The position numbers and the translations under genes are program-made. A stretch of DNA of 64,000 nucleotides from Synanceia verrucosa (taxonomy: Eukaryota > Chordata > Actinopteri > Perciformes > Synanceiidae), in contig CM056552.1 in assembly GCA_029721515.1 (NCBI GenBank), forward strand, positions 30,415,892 through 30,479,891, read 5' to 3'. Numbering within the stretch: the stretch's first letter is position 1; each line of letters begins with the position of its first letter. The notes beneath the pieces were generated by a model. That model was not told where the DNA came from. It saw nothing but the letters and a program-made list of their open reading frames with translations, and did not search any database. Below, one piece after another: positions 11,661 through 21,552 of this stretch.

Positions 11661-13259
11661 CAGTCATGGAAAAAATTATTAGACCACCCTTGTTTTCTTC
11701 AATTTCTTGTTAATTTTAATGCCTGGCTCAACTAAAGGTACGTTTGTTTGGACAATTATAATGATAACAACAAAAATAGCTCATGAGAGTTTAATTTAAG
11801 AACTAAGGATTATTCATTTTCCATGGTTTTCTTGATAATAACCAAAATTACTTCAATTCTTACATCAATAGCTATGGCATTGTACCGCCAAAAACACTAC
11901 TTTTAAGCATTCCATGTTTTCTTTTCTGTTTGCTTTAAACACATGATACACACAAGAGTTAATACTTGATTGCATAACCATTGTTTTTGATGACTGCAGC
12001 CATGCGTCTTGGCATGCTCTCCACCAGCTTCTGACATTGTTCTGCTGTCACAGCAGCCCATTCCTGTTGGACAAATTCAAACAAATTTTCTTTGTTTTTG
12101 GGCTTGTGGTTCTCCATTTTGAGTTTGATGATTTTCCACAGGTTTTCAATTGGATTAAGATCTGGTGATTGAGCAGGCCAAGGCATGGTGCGAATGTTGT
12201 GGTTCTCCATCCAGGCTTTAACTGACCTTGCCGTGTGGCAAGGGGCATTGTCTTGTTGGAAAATCCAGTCATTCGAGGCAGGAAAGAGTTTTCCAGCTGA
12301 TGGAAGAAGACTGTTTTCAAGGGTAGTCCTGTACTTGACCTGGTTCATTCGGCCTTCACACAATTGCATTTGCCCTGTTCCACTCAGACTGAAACAACCC
12401 CAGATCATGACTGATCCACCCCCATGTTTTACTGTAGGGGCAAGACAGTCTGGGTTGTAAGCTTCTCCAGGCTTCCTCCTAACCAGTAAGTTGGCTGGAG
12501 TGGGCATCAATTCAAAATTGGATTCATCACTGAAGAGAACCTTAGCCCAATCATCAACAGTCCAATCCTTGTGGTCTCGAGCAAAGAGTAACCGGGCCTT
12601 CCTCTGCCTTTCATTGATGAAGGGCTTCTTGCGTGCTCTGTGTGACTTCAAACCAGCTTCAACAAGTCGGTTTCGAACTGTCCTTGCCGAGCAAGTCACA
12701 TTTCTCGACAGTGCCCACTCATTTTTAAGGTCCCTGGAGGTCTGACGACGATTCCTGACACAGGAACGGATGAGTGCACGGTCATCTCGTGGGGTAGAAA
12801 GACGTTTCCTGCCACGGCCAGGTAGCAATTTGGTAGTGCCATGTTCAGCTTGTTTTTTTTTGTTGGAATGAACGGCTGTCTTGGAGATCTTCGCTACCTG
12901 TCTCTCACTCATGCCAATTTCCAGCAGTGCCAAGATGGCTGCCTTTGTTGCTTCACATAATTCTTTTGTTTTAGACATTATGTGAGAGCTGACAACTTCT
13001 GAGTTGTGCTATGGCTTGAATGTAAGCAGGAAACCACTCTAGGCCTTTGCATGTGCAGTGCTGCTTGTGACATGAAATGGCCTCTTATATACCCTGGGAA
13101 TCAATTAAGCTTAAGAATGTCAAATAGGACATAAAGTATTATGTGACCAGCTGCATTTTTTGTTGTGTTCATTGTATTATACGTTTAGTGGTACCAGATA
13201 TTAGAATGAACAAGAAATTGAAGAAAACAAGGGTGGTCTAATAATTTTTTCCATGACTG
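11661..13259 (-). mobile_element. Complete Tc1-like transposon with intact transposase
   Basis: The termini are CAGTCATGGAAAAAATTATT at 11661 and its reverse complement ending at 13259. The first 51 bp of the two inverted repeats are identical, and similarity continues to about 66 bp with few mismatches. Both ends are flanked by the TA dinucleotide (11659-11660 and 13260-13261), the Tc1/mariner target duplication. The element is about 1.6 kb, the usual size, and encodes one transposase on the minus strand without interruption. Near-identical ends plus an open reading frame indicate a recent insertion. Confidence 0.95.
11959..12978 (-). CDS. Tc1-like transposase, DD34E, apparently intact
   Basis: An uninterrupted 339-codon frame, the usual length for Tc1-like transposases (about 340 aa). 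The protein would bind the element's inverted repeats in the nucleus and cut and paste the element at TA sites. In order it shows an N-terminal helix-turn-helix region (about residues 10-50), an AT-hook-like GRGRKR at 54-59, a second helix-turn-helix (about 65-115), and the catalytic domain. The catalytic acidic residues are D151 (FSDES), D243 (QQDNAPCH) and E278 (SPDLNPIENLW). Thirty-four residues separate the last two, which defines DD34E. The start ATG is the first in frame and begins MSKTKEL. The segment QVAKISKTAVHS in the first helix-turn-helix seems a few residues shorter than I would expect, which might weaken DNA binding; that is inference. Confidence 0.93.
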   Translation of the reverse strand: MSKTKELCEATKAAILALLEIGMSERQVAKISKTAVHSNKKKQAEHGTTKLLPGRGRKRLSTPRDDRALIRSCVRNRRQTSRDLKNEWALSRNVTCSARTVRNRLVEAGLKSHRARKKPFINERQRKARLLFARDHKDWTVDDWAKVLFSDESNFELMPTPANLLVRRKPGEAYNPDCLAPTVKHGGGSVMIWGCFSLSGTGQMQLCEGRMNQVKYRTTLENSLLPSAGKLFPASNDWIFQQDNAPCHTARSVKAWMENHNIRTMPWPAQSPDLNPIENLWKIIKLKMENHKPKNKENLFEFVQQEWAAVTAEQCQKLVESMPRRMAAVIKNNGYAIKY

Positions 13260-13261
13260 TA

Positions 13262-13735
13262 TTCACTCCAGCTACATTTAGGAATAGTGGGAAATGCATT
13301 TGATGTCTCCAGCTGAAACATGTATGACTGGTATCAATATCAAAGCTGAGTTTGCACGTCGTGTTCATTCTCATCCTGTGAACTCCCTTGAAACCCATTA
13401 ATTAGTTTCAGTTTGTTAACTGCATACTGCTTTGAATGTCTTTTCACACCAGCAATTTACTGATTTGTTAAAGCACAAATCAAATCCCTCATTTGGTTTA
13501 TTAGGTGGGCTTGTGAATGATTTTTTTAAAACTTTTTTACTTGATTATATTTGCATCTGCTCGACACCAACGTGCAACAGTTGAATTAAAGAAAGGGAAA
13601 GCCTGAATGTGAATGTAATTGAAGAGTAAATTGAATTATTGTATTTGTTCAGTCGTGTTGCCCTGTGAGTTTATTGAAGATTTCATTTTACCTTGTGAAA
13701 ACTCCTGAGAACGCAGCTCCCAGACATGATGCTCA

Positions 13736-13736
<1 letters not shown>
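13262..13736. other. Unassigned stretch
   Basis: Nothing recognised between the Tc1-like element and the CT/CA microsatellite. Confidence 0.3.
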
Positions 13737-13775
<39 letters not shown>

Positions 13776-13804
13776 TTCTCTCTCTCTCTCACACACACAC
13801 ATAC
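13737..13804. repeat. (CT)n(CA)n compound microsatellite
   Basis: A CT run interrupted once by CACTTT, followed by a short CA run. Confidence 0.97.
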
Positions 13805-14084
13805 ACAAACATTGTTAATTTCATTGCATCAGTGACATGCATTTATGAAACCCCCTAGGCATGTAAAATGAATGTCTTTCACTAATTCATTTGATGCACT
13901 GCAGTTTAATAAGTTTACTTTAATTTGCTGTGGTGGGGAAACAAGATGAAATTGAAGAAAGCATTTCAGGAAAATAAATCAAAATTAATTGGTAATGTTA
14001 TATGCAGATTTGAGCAGATACTGAGATATGTGTGTGCTTTGGCTCTTTTGTGTTGTGCTTCTATGGTTTGTCCTCCTTGTTACT

Positions 14085-14092
14085 GCACACAC

Positions 14093-14123
<31 letters not shown>

Positions 14124-14124
14124 T
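14085..14124. repeat. (CA)n microsatellite
   Basis: About eighteen CA units with one CG interruption. Confidence 0.97.
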
Positions 14125-15079
14125 ATCTTTTTTTGCTGTTCTATCAAGCCCAGTGGATCAGGGGCAGAGTTTGCATTGCCACATCTTTTCAGTTTAGTGG
14201 TGTATTAAACTACAACTAAATAAACCAATACTGATTGAATGGACAGAGCAGCAGTAGAGTTAATTTTCATAATTATTAAGGCCAAACACTTGTGAGACGG
14301 CTGCCGAAACGAAGTTTGAGAATCTGCATTGGGAGCGTGGTTGTCCTGATTAATTGATGTCCCATTCCCCTGACCCTGTCTGTTCAAACATACCACAATA
14401 TTTTCAGGCTGTGTCCCTATATATAACTGCTTCATGTTCATAAGCAAAAAGAACTGTCTATAATGAACTGACATAAACGATATCCAACTACTGAGGAGTA
14501 GTTTGTCTTTTAAAAGGAACTTCACAACAGCGTTTGTGAATTTCACATGTATTCTTCTAAATACTGGGTAAAAGACCTAAATGTAGAGAGTATAGCGGCA
14601 AAGTAAGATAGAGGTTTTTGAGGTTTTTTGACAGGGCGAGGCAAAAATTATCATAAGAATCTCTAACAGCAGAAAACCACTTTTATGGAGGTAAAAGGCA
14701 AACAAGGTCATGACTGGAAAAACACTGACTTAAAACTAACAGAAGATAACTTAGAATGAGGAAAACTGAAAATGACACAGCAGAGGAAATAACTAGACAA
14801 AGAAACTCACAAAGTATCAAATCAAATCAACAAATAAATAAAAAAACTTATAATAACATGGAATCATCATCTGTTAAACCTTTCATAATCAGACAAAATG
14901 GATTTCATTCATGCACAGCAAAAATGGTCATGATTGTAAGCTTTCGATGGACTACAGTGGGAGCTGGATACAGAAGAGGAATGGTATGATATGATATGCT
15001 ATTGTTTCTTTGGCAAAATTAAAGAACCTCTAACAGAAATGGAGACAATGAAAAATAGAAACACCAGACCTAAAGATAA
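14125..15079. other. Unassigned stretch
   Basis: AT-rich single-copy-looking DNA with no coding similarity. Short ORFs (14205-14546 minus, 14756-14989 plus) lack any domain. Confidence 0.3.
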
Positions 15080-15214
15080 TGGCTGCCTTTTCCAGTTAAG
15101 ATCGCTCTTAAGAGATAAGAGCGCAGTTAAGAAGGTCTTAGCTGAGAAGGGTCACTAAGATAAGAGTGTTAATGCCCTTCTTAGGCTTGCTTTTAAGATT
15201 GCTTTTTGGCTACG

Positions 15215-15430
15215 TTCAGACTGCAGCCTGAAGTGACCCAAATCCGTTTTTTCGCCCCTATGCAACCTCTATCTGATCTTTTAATTTCCGTCACAGATCA
15301 GATTTTTTTCAAATGCAACCCAGGCCACTTGGATATGTGGTTCTAAAACCGATACATATCTGATCTTTTGACGTGCGACTTCAGTCTGAATTGCCAGGTC
15401 GCATTCATCTGACCTACACATCATCAACAA
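15215..15430. repeat. Interspersed MITE-like repeat
   Basis: GTTCAGACTGCAGCCTGAAG near the left edge is mirrored by CTTCAGTCTGAATTGCCAGG near 15380. Between them lie repeated TCTGATCT and ATCAGAT words. I recognise this sequence type from general teleost repeat content as a short nonautonomous DNA element, but I cannot name the family. Confidence 0.5.
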
Positions 15431-15445
15431 GCCATAAACATCTCT

Positions 15446-15805
15446 ATTCAAGGATTCAAGGAGCTTTATTTGTCATTGCATCACACGATAACAACATGAG
15501 GTGAAACGAAATTGGATTCCCTGGTCCTGGTATAAACCCAGTAAAAAAAAGAATAAGATGAAATAATAACATAAGATGAAATAAGTAGTAAGAAATGTAG
15601 AATAAACTATCAATATACAATATGGACATCAAATATCAAACATCAAGTGATGAATGACAACAGGGAATAGCAGCAACAAGGGTTGAGATAGCAGCAACCA
15701 CGGTAGCAGGGGCTACAGCAGTCCTCCAGAGTTCAGCAGTCTCACAGCTTCTGGGAAGAAGCTGTTCCTCAGTCTGTGCTGAAGTACACAGAAGCGGGAA
15801 GAAAA
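15446..15805 (-). pseudogene. LINE 3' end: RT C-terminus and 3' UTR
   Basis: Read on the minus strand from about 15790, one frame gives LRNSFFPEAVRLLNS, the hallmark C-terminal motif of fish L2/CR1-like LINE polyproteins. Stops and a 3' UTR follow, ending near 15446 with a CAATGACAAATAAAGCTCC-type tail. Only the last few hundred bases are present, which is the normal result of 5' truncation during target-primed reverse transcription. Confidence 0.75.
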
Positions 15806-15893
15806 ACAACAACCACATTACTGTATGCAAAATAATGCAGAGTAGTCAATGGAGGAAAAGTGAGGTTTCTGAGTTAATTCATATACTATATTG

Positions 15894-16901
15894 CCAAAAG
15901 TATTTGCTCACCTGCCTTAACTCGCATATGAACTGAAGTGACATCCCATTCCTAATACATAGGGTTCAATATGACGTTGGTCCACCCTTTGCAGCTATAA
16001 CAGCTTCAACTCTTCTGGGAAGGCTGTCCACAAGGTTTAGGAGTGTGTTTATGGGAATTTTTGACCATTCTTCCAGAAGTGTATTTGTAAGGTCACACAC
16101 TAATGTTGGACGAGAAGGCCTGGCTCTCAGTCTCTGCTCTAATTCATCCCAAAGGTGTTCTGTCGGGTTGAGGTCAGGACTCTGTGCAGGCCAGTCAAGT
16201 TCATCCACACCAGACTCTGTCATCCATGTCTTTATGGACCTTGCTTTGTGCACTGGTGCACAGTCATGTTGGAAGAGGAAGGAGCCAGCTCCAAACTGTT
16301 CCCACAAAGTTGGGAGCATGGAATTGTCCAAAATGTCTTGGTATGCTGAAGCATTCAGAGTTCCTTTCACTGGAATTAAGGGGCCAAGCCCAGCTCCTGA
16401 AAAACAACCCCACACCATAATCCCCCCTCCACCAAACTTTACACTTGGCACAATGCAGTCCCACAAGTATCGTTCTCCTGGCAACCGCCAAACCCAGACT
16501 CGTCCATCAGATTGCCAGATGGAGAAGCGTGATTCGTCACTCCAGAGAACACGTCTCGATTGCTCTAGAGTCCAGTGGCGGCGTGCTTTACACCACTGCA
16601 TCCGACGCTTTGCATTGCACGTGGTGATGTATGGCTTGGATGCAGCTGCTCAGCCATGGAAACCCATTCCATGAAGCTCTCTGTGCACTGTTCTTGAGCT
16701 AATCTGAAGGCCACATGAAGTTTGGAGGTGTAGTGATTGACTCTGCAGAAAGTTGGTGAACTCTTCCTATCACTGTTCCATGCTGGAATTCACTGAGCTC
16801 CTGAGAGCGACCCATTCTTTCACAAATGTTTGTAAAAGCAGTCTGCATGCCTAGGTGCTAGATTTTATACACTTGTGGCCATGGAAGTGATTGGAACATG
16901 G
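15894..16901 (-). mobile_element. Tc1-like element, second family, right end lost
   Basis: The left terminus has the TATTGCCAAAAGTATT inverted repeat shared with the elements at 21017 and 33997. The copy is on the minus strand and carries the C-terminal two thirds of a transposase. Compared with the other two copies it lacks about 165 bp of the DNA-binding region: the sequence jumps from GTGATAGGA to AGTTCACCAACTTTCTGCAG near 16755-16770. It also lacks the far inverted repeat, because similarity stops at GTGATTGGAACA near 16901. Confidence 0.85.
15966..16815 (-). pseudogene. Tc1-like transposase with internal deletion
   Basis: The catalytic half is open for 211 codons (15966-16601), starting at MQWCKARRHW. 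It retains all three catalytic residues: D in WSDESRF, D in QHDCAPVH, and E in SPDLNPTEHLW, with 34 residues between the last two. Upstream, the original start ATG is at 16813-16815, beginning MGRS. The DNA-binding half between is broken by the roughly 165-bp deletion and a frame change, so the product could not bind its ends. Codons beyond the catalytic domain end at PTSY and a stop, as in the 33997 copy. Confidence 0.85.
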
Positions 16902-17719
16902 AAAGTAGCCTTTGAGGTGCTCTTAACAGGAGTTGATCATTTCCACTGTGCTGAAACTAAATCAACGTCAGGCAAATTAATTACCCACCATTTAATCAGC
17001 CCATAAGTCATACAGACGCTGCTACCAAATAGACTAATTCCTTTTTCATGACGAAAACAAGACTGCAACTAAATAAGAACAAGAATTAGTCTTAGTAAGA
17101 GAATCTTCACTAAATATATTGTACTCAAAAAAAAAAAAAAGAAAGATGGACACAAGGACAAATGAACTTCAGGACCTGCACTGTATCTTGACCACATTGT
17201 ATCCACTTGGATTCATGATTGTTGTCTGCCAATGATTATATTAACGTGACCAGTTCACAAACAGATGTATAAACTAAAAATATATTAATCCACACTGAGA
17301 ATAAGAGAAAACTCCAGCTATAAACAATAAAACACACAGGCAGCACGCTAACAGTTCTACAACAAGTTCATGTATTATAGGAGGTGTTGAGACACTAAGG
17401 CCATTAGGCGTTGGATCTCCTCAAGGGGCAGCCGTTACCTCATTTGGACAGCCTGGTCTGACAGCACGTCTAGTGGGCTAAAGTGCTGATGCACAAATGC
17501 ACAAACACTGTTGATCTGCAGTGAGAAAGTGCTGAAAGCAGCCATGGTATCTCACACGTGTATGATGTGGCAACGCCTTTACATAGAGTAGCGGGTGGAG
17601 TTTGTGAAGTTCGAGCTGAGCTCAATTACACCTGTTGATATCTGTGAAATGTTGCAGGTTTGGAGAGTTGATGTGGTTTTTGTTGTGCCCTGATGCATTT
17701 TTGAGTCTCTTATGTAACC

Positions 17720-17850
17720 TGACTCTCATCAGCTGAATGTCATTCCACCTAGCTCCAAACATTCATCTGCTGTGAGTCCAGATTAATGTGTGGAACTCAG
17801 TGGAACGCCATGTGGAGCTAGGTGGAACCACATTCAGCAGGCAAGAGTCA
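17720..17850. repeat. Imperfect inverted repeat, about 40-bp arms
   Basis: The left arm 17720-17759 contains TGACTCT, GCTGAATGT and TTCCACCTAGCTCCA. The right arm 17812-17850 contains their reverse complements in order. About 52 bp separate the arms. A transcript would fold into a long hairpin. It may be a fold-back element or the termini of a deleted MITE. A third related word, GTGGAACTCAGTGGAACGCC, lies between the arms. Confidence 0.75.
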
Positions 17851-18772
17851 TGTTATCTCATATGAGCATGCAGATGTGCGAACAAATTATGACAAATGGA
17901 AGTCATGATTATTCACACTTATTATTGCTCATAATGTTACTTATTTTTCTTTTTGTTGTATTTCTTCTACATCACTTGTGCTACAGCTATGAGCCAAACA
18001 GGGCCTTCATAAATCATATACACTGAAAAAATTATAACTTAAAATAAAAAAAATAATGTCCAGATATCACATCTAAAATATTTGACTTCACAGAATCTAA
18101 ATTTAGTCACTTCTTATGACCTGATTACTTTATGTTGAAGTAAACAATAATACTGCACTTGAACCAACCTTAATTCTTTGCCTTGATCCAAATTATTTCT
18201 TAACATTTTAGTTACTGAACCAAACTTTTAAATTGAGATTGAACCAACCTAATTTATTCATTTTTAACTGAATTTACATTGATACCAGTAAATTAATTTC
18301 CATATAACCAAACTATATTTCTCACATTTTATTTGACTTTACTCCAAAAATAATTTGTATCACACTTCCACCGTCCAGACTCCTGCTGCCCTCCTGTCTT
18401 CTCTGGGGAGGGGATTCACTGCCACCCAAAACAAAGCATGAAATTCATTCTTTTCTGTCCCCAATCAAAGCTAAATAATATAAATCTGAATTATAAAATA
18501 GATCAAAATATATATGGCGCACACTATTTTAATAACTCCTTGTTTAGTGTAATATTAATTTGCCCATCACGGCTGGACCTGTGAGTGACCAGTCATTTAG
18601 AAGACTGTTAAGAGTGGGTCAGCTCGATCTTTGAAGTCCTTCTTAGTAAAAGATCCCTTTAAGCTAAGTGTACTCTGGGAAACACCTTTTTCTTTCACAG
18701 GAGGCTTAAGAGCATTCTTAAGAAGCTCTTAGTGATAAGATCTTCTTAAGTGGCTCCTGGAACTGCAGCCAG

Positions 18773-19964
18773 TATCTCTTATTGTATTTGATTGTAGGAG
18801 CAGTCTTGTTATTAATTAGCAGGGCTGCTTTACTGCTATGACCTTATCTGGTTTGATTTGATTTGATTTGAATTCCATGTTTCATGACAGAAGATTTAAC
18901 AACCATCATCCACATTTCTTCAAGTTTATTTGGATATCAGGTCTAACTCCCTAGAGTACACTAAATTACTGCTGGTGGATATATAAAATAATTGTGTGCT
19001 ATTGTTTATTTATCTGTTTATTTGATTTATCTTATTATATTTCTACATTTTCACATCTTTAGAGCACTCCACTCACAGCACAAAGACCAGCCAGTCAGTA
19101 ATGTTGTCAGTACTCAGGACTGCACCTAGTCTTAGTCTGCTGTCTGGTGTCATATGATGCACTTTTGTCTTTTGTTCACTTTTTCGTGAAATACAGTTCA
19201 TGTAAATTCTGAATTTGTTTGCACATTCAGTAGGTTAGACCTGCTTGAAAACATTGGCTTTAAAAGTTGCTCGTTTGTCAGTGGAAAAAAGTTTGATGGT
19301 GAGATCACACACCACTCTCAGAAATTCAGTCAAGATTAGTGTAAGCCTCCTATAAGCTTCAGCAATTAGTGCTCCTCCAAGCAAGGCAAGCTTACCATTC
19401 AGCTAAATAAGGGCTGCTGCACCAGGCTCAGAGTAATTGCCTTACTCTATAAATCTTCATTTCTCTTACACTTCATGCTCTGCATCCAATTGAATAGGCA
19501 TTTAACATCCATATACTGGCACAAGAGGAAATGATACTGTGGTGTGGATGTTGGCTGTGAGTACATTTCTAAATGGGGGAGGAGAAGGTTGTCACCTCTC
19601 TATCTGCCCTTGGTGTTGTTTGTTGCAGTTGCGCAAGCAATGCATAATAATCTGATTATTTGCTTGTACGCTGTCACACATAATTAACACTAAAACTGTT
19701 GTTGATGTGCAAAAGCATGATTTCATGTGATAGCACAATAATGAATCTACAAACTACACAGGGACGCTGCATGTTATTTCTAATGTCAAACAGCACCAAG
19801 TGCAGATTGGGAAGTGAGAACCTTCTCCTCCCACGTTTAGAAATGTACACACAGCCATCATCCACATCACAGTATCACTTCCAATAGTGGGCTGTTCAGC
19901 ATTCTCACTATTGTTATCCTTTTTAGTGGGAATGCTGTTCAGCATTCACACTTTTGTTTTCCTT
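18773..19964. other. Unassigned stretch
   Basis: No coding similarity. A pair of related segments, about GTCACCTCTCTATC near 19590 and an inverted form with CCTTCTCCTCCCACGTTTAG near 19820-19845, hints at a diverged inverted duplication around 19500-19880. It is too weak to define. Confidence 0.3.
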
Positions 19965-20575
19965 TTCTTTATTCAACAACTTCTACTTCAACTTCGGCTA
20001 TTTCTTCCGTACGTTTTTTTTGGAGGGGGCGGCAGTAGCTCAGTCTGTGGTGACTTGGGCTAGGAATCGGAGGATCGGTGGTTCAAGTCCAGGTTGGACC
20101 AAGTGTGTAGAGTGGACTGGTAGCTGGAGAGGTGCCAGTTCCTCATCCTGGGCACTGCCGAGGTGCCCTTGAGCAAGGCACCCAACCCCCAACTGCTCGG
20201 GGCACCTGGATATGGGGCAGCCCCCTCACTCTGACACCTCTCCTCTACTGCATATGCATGTGTTTCATAACTTGTGTGATGTGCATCTGAAAAAAACAAG
20301 GATAAAAGAGTGAAAATTGTGATTTCCCCACTGAGGGATTAATAAAGTAAGTCTTCTTTTCTTCTTCTTCTTCTTTAACTACCTCAGCATACTTTCAGCT
20401 TCAGAAACCATTCAACTATCAAATTATTCAGCTTTTTCAGGACGTGTGCTATGTCTTTTCAACTACGTATAATTTCTCAAAAAATCAGCTTTATTCATGT
20501 ATTCTTTACAATGCAACTCAATGAAGAAATTTTCAAATCCTCTCAAATTTACACCTTTTTGAAAGGCTACTATTT
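19965..20575 (+). repeat. Dispersed AT-rich repeat, copy B, interrupted by a SINE
   Basis: This is the second copy of the repeat at 4101-4385. The left part ends at TTCTTCCGTACGTTTTT near 20020 and the right part resumes at TTTAACTACCTCAGCATACT near 20372. In copy A those two parts are contiguous except for GGGAC, so the intervening roughly 350 bp is an insertion. The match ends near 20570. Confidence 0.8.
20028..20373 (+). mobile_element. tRNA-derived SINE
   Basis: The head GGCGGCAGTAGCTCAGT contains an A-box-like TAGCTCAGT, and GGTGGTTCAAGTCC near 20080 is a B box, so RNA polymerase III transcription is expected. The body contains GTGCCCTTGAGCAAGGCACC near 20163, a core motif also found in the SINE at 30013. 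The 3' end reads CCCCACTGAGGGATTAATAA, followed by a TTC-rich tail. It lies inside copy B of the dispersed repeat, which proves insertion; I see no unambiguous target duplication. It is not a functional tRNA gene. Confidence 0.85.
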
Positions 20576-20949
20576 CTGCCATATTTTCACCTAGCCCTAT
20601 AATGCCAAACGTAAATCATATGTAATACATGAGTTTTTGAGCCCTCCACATGAGCAGTGTGACAATTTTTTCCCTGAAAACCCTGATGTATGGAGCTGTT
20701 TACAATTCGGTACATGCAGTGCACAGACAATCCAACAGGGGTAGTAATTTGCTCACTAAAGGGCTTTCCAGGGCTGTTGCAAGATTGCCACAGCTGGTTT
20801 CTGAAGAAGAATTTTGCCAATTCTGAAAATGTTATGGTAAGAAAAACAAATTTTTTTTTATGAAACATCAATAGGAACAGTTACTGGGTTGATGCAAGGT
20901 GAAATTACTTAATATTTCATTATCTGTGTTTCAGTAAAACCGTGTTGAA

Positions 20950-21014
20950 AATCCATCCATCCATTTTCTACTGCTTATCCTTCGCGGGGGGGAGGGGCTG
21001 GAGCCTATCCCAGC
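20950..21014 (-). mobile_element. SINE tail fragment, minus strand
   Basis: ATCCATCCATCCATTTTCTA followed by TGCTTATCC and GGCTGGAGCCTATCCCAGCT is the reverse complement of the 3' end of the SINE-like repeat also seen at 26289 (GGATAGG...ATGGATGG). It stops exactly at the TA where the Tc1-like element at 21017 begins, so the transposon appears to have landed in it. Confidence 0.8.
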
Positions 21015-21016
21015 TA

Positions 21017-21550
21017 CACTATATCGCCAAAAGTATTCGCTCACTCATCCAAATAATTAGAATCCGGTGTTCCAATCACCTCCATGGCCACGGGTGTATC
21101 AAATCAAGCACCGAGGCATGCAGACTGCTTTTACAAACATTTGTGAAAGAATGGGTCGCTCTCGGGAGCTCAGTGAATTCCAGCGTGGAACTGTGATAGG
21201 ATGCTACCTGTGCAACAAATCCAGTGGTGAAATTTCCTCGCTCCTAAATATTCCACAGTCAACTGTCAGCTGTATTATAAGAACGTGGAAGTGTCTGGGA
21301 ACGACAGCAACTCATCCACGAAGTGGTAGACCACGTAAACTGACGGAGCGGGGTCAGCGGATGCTGAGGCGCATTGTGCAAAGAGGTTGCAAACTTTCTG
21401 CAGAGTCAATCACTACACCTCCAAACTTCATGCGGCCTTCAGATTAGCTCAAGAACAGTGCGCATAGAGCTTCATGGAATGGGTTTCCATGGCCGAGCAT
21501 CCAAGCCATACATCACCGAGTGCAATGCAAAGTGTCAGATGCAATGGAGT
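21017..21550 (+). mobile_element. Tc1-like element, 5' third, fused to a LINE
   Basis: It starts CACTATATCGCCAAAAGTAT right after a TA and runs on the plus strand through the inverted repeat and the start of a transposase gene. Similarity to the copies at 33997 and 15894 stops near 21548, just after GCAATGG, where LINE sequence begins. The far end of the transposon does not reappear after the LINE. The rest was therefore lost, either when the LINE inserted or by later deletion. Confidence 0.85.
21151..21550 (+). pseudogene. Tc1-like transposase, DNA-binding half only
   Basis: The frame opens at ATG 21151 (MGRSRELSEF) and encodes the two helix-turn-helix regions. SSLLNIPQSTVSCIIRTW is the recognition-helix part, and the GRPRKL AT-hook-like motif follows. 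A single-base frame change near 21415-21450 moves the frame to QISSRTVRIELHGMGFHG. The catalytic D, D and E are all missing because the copy is cut at 21548. Confidence 0.85.
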
Positions 21551-21552
21551 AC

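Larger units (their letters stand above)
15080..18772. mobile_element. Putative large nonautonomous DNA element with CTTAAG-rich ends
   Basis: The left end reads GGCTGCCTTTTCCAGTTAAG, followed by several CTTAAGA/TCTTAAG words to about 15200. Reversed, the right end (18590-18772) reads GGCTGCAGTTCCAGGAGCCA, again followed by CTTAAG, AAGATCTTA and TTCTTAAGAATG words. This looks like diverged terminal inverted repeats with internal palindromes. No target duplication is clear. The 3.7-kb interior holds separate insertions (LINE tail, Tc1-like copy, hairpin). On the minus strand, a short coding-looking stretch (17545 down to 17439) ends at an ATGAG|GTAACG donor-like site. The two ends could instead belong to two separate short copies. 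Confidence 0.4.

Noticed and set aside
16045..16674. 209-codon plus-strand ORF over the Tc1-like copy
   Set aside because: It is the antisense shadow of the transposase on the minus strand.
20030..20100. Functional tRNA gene
   Set aside because: The head is tRNA-derived, but it continues into a SINE body and tail.
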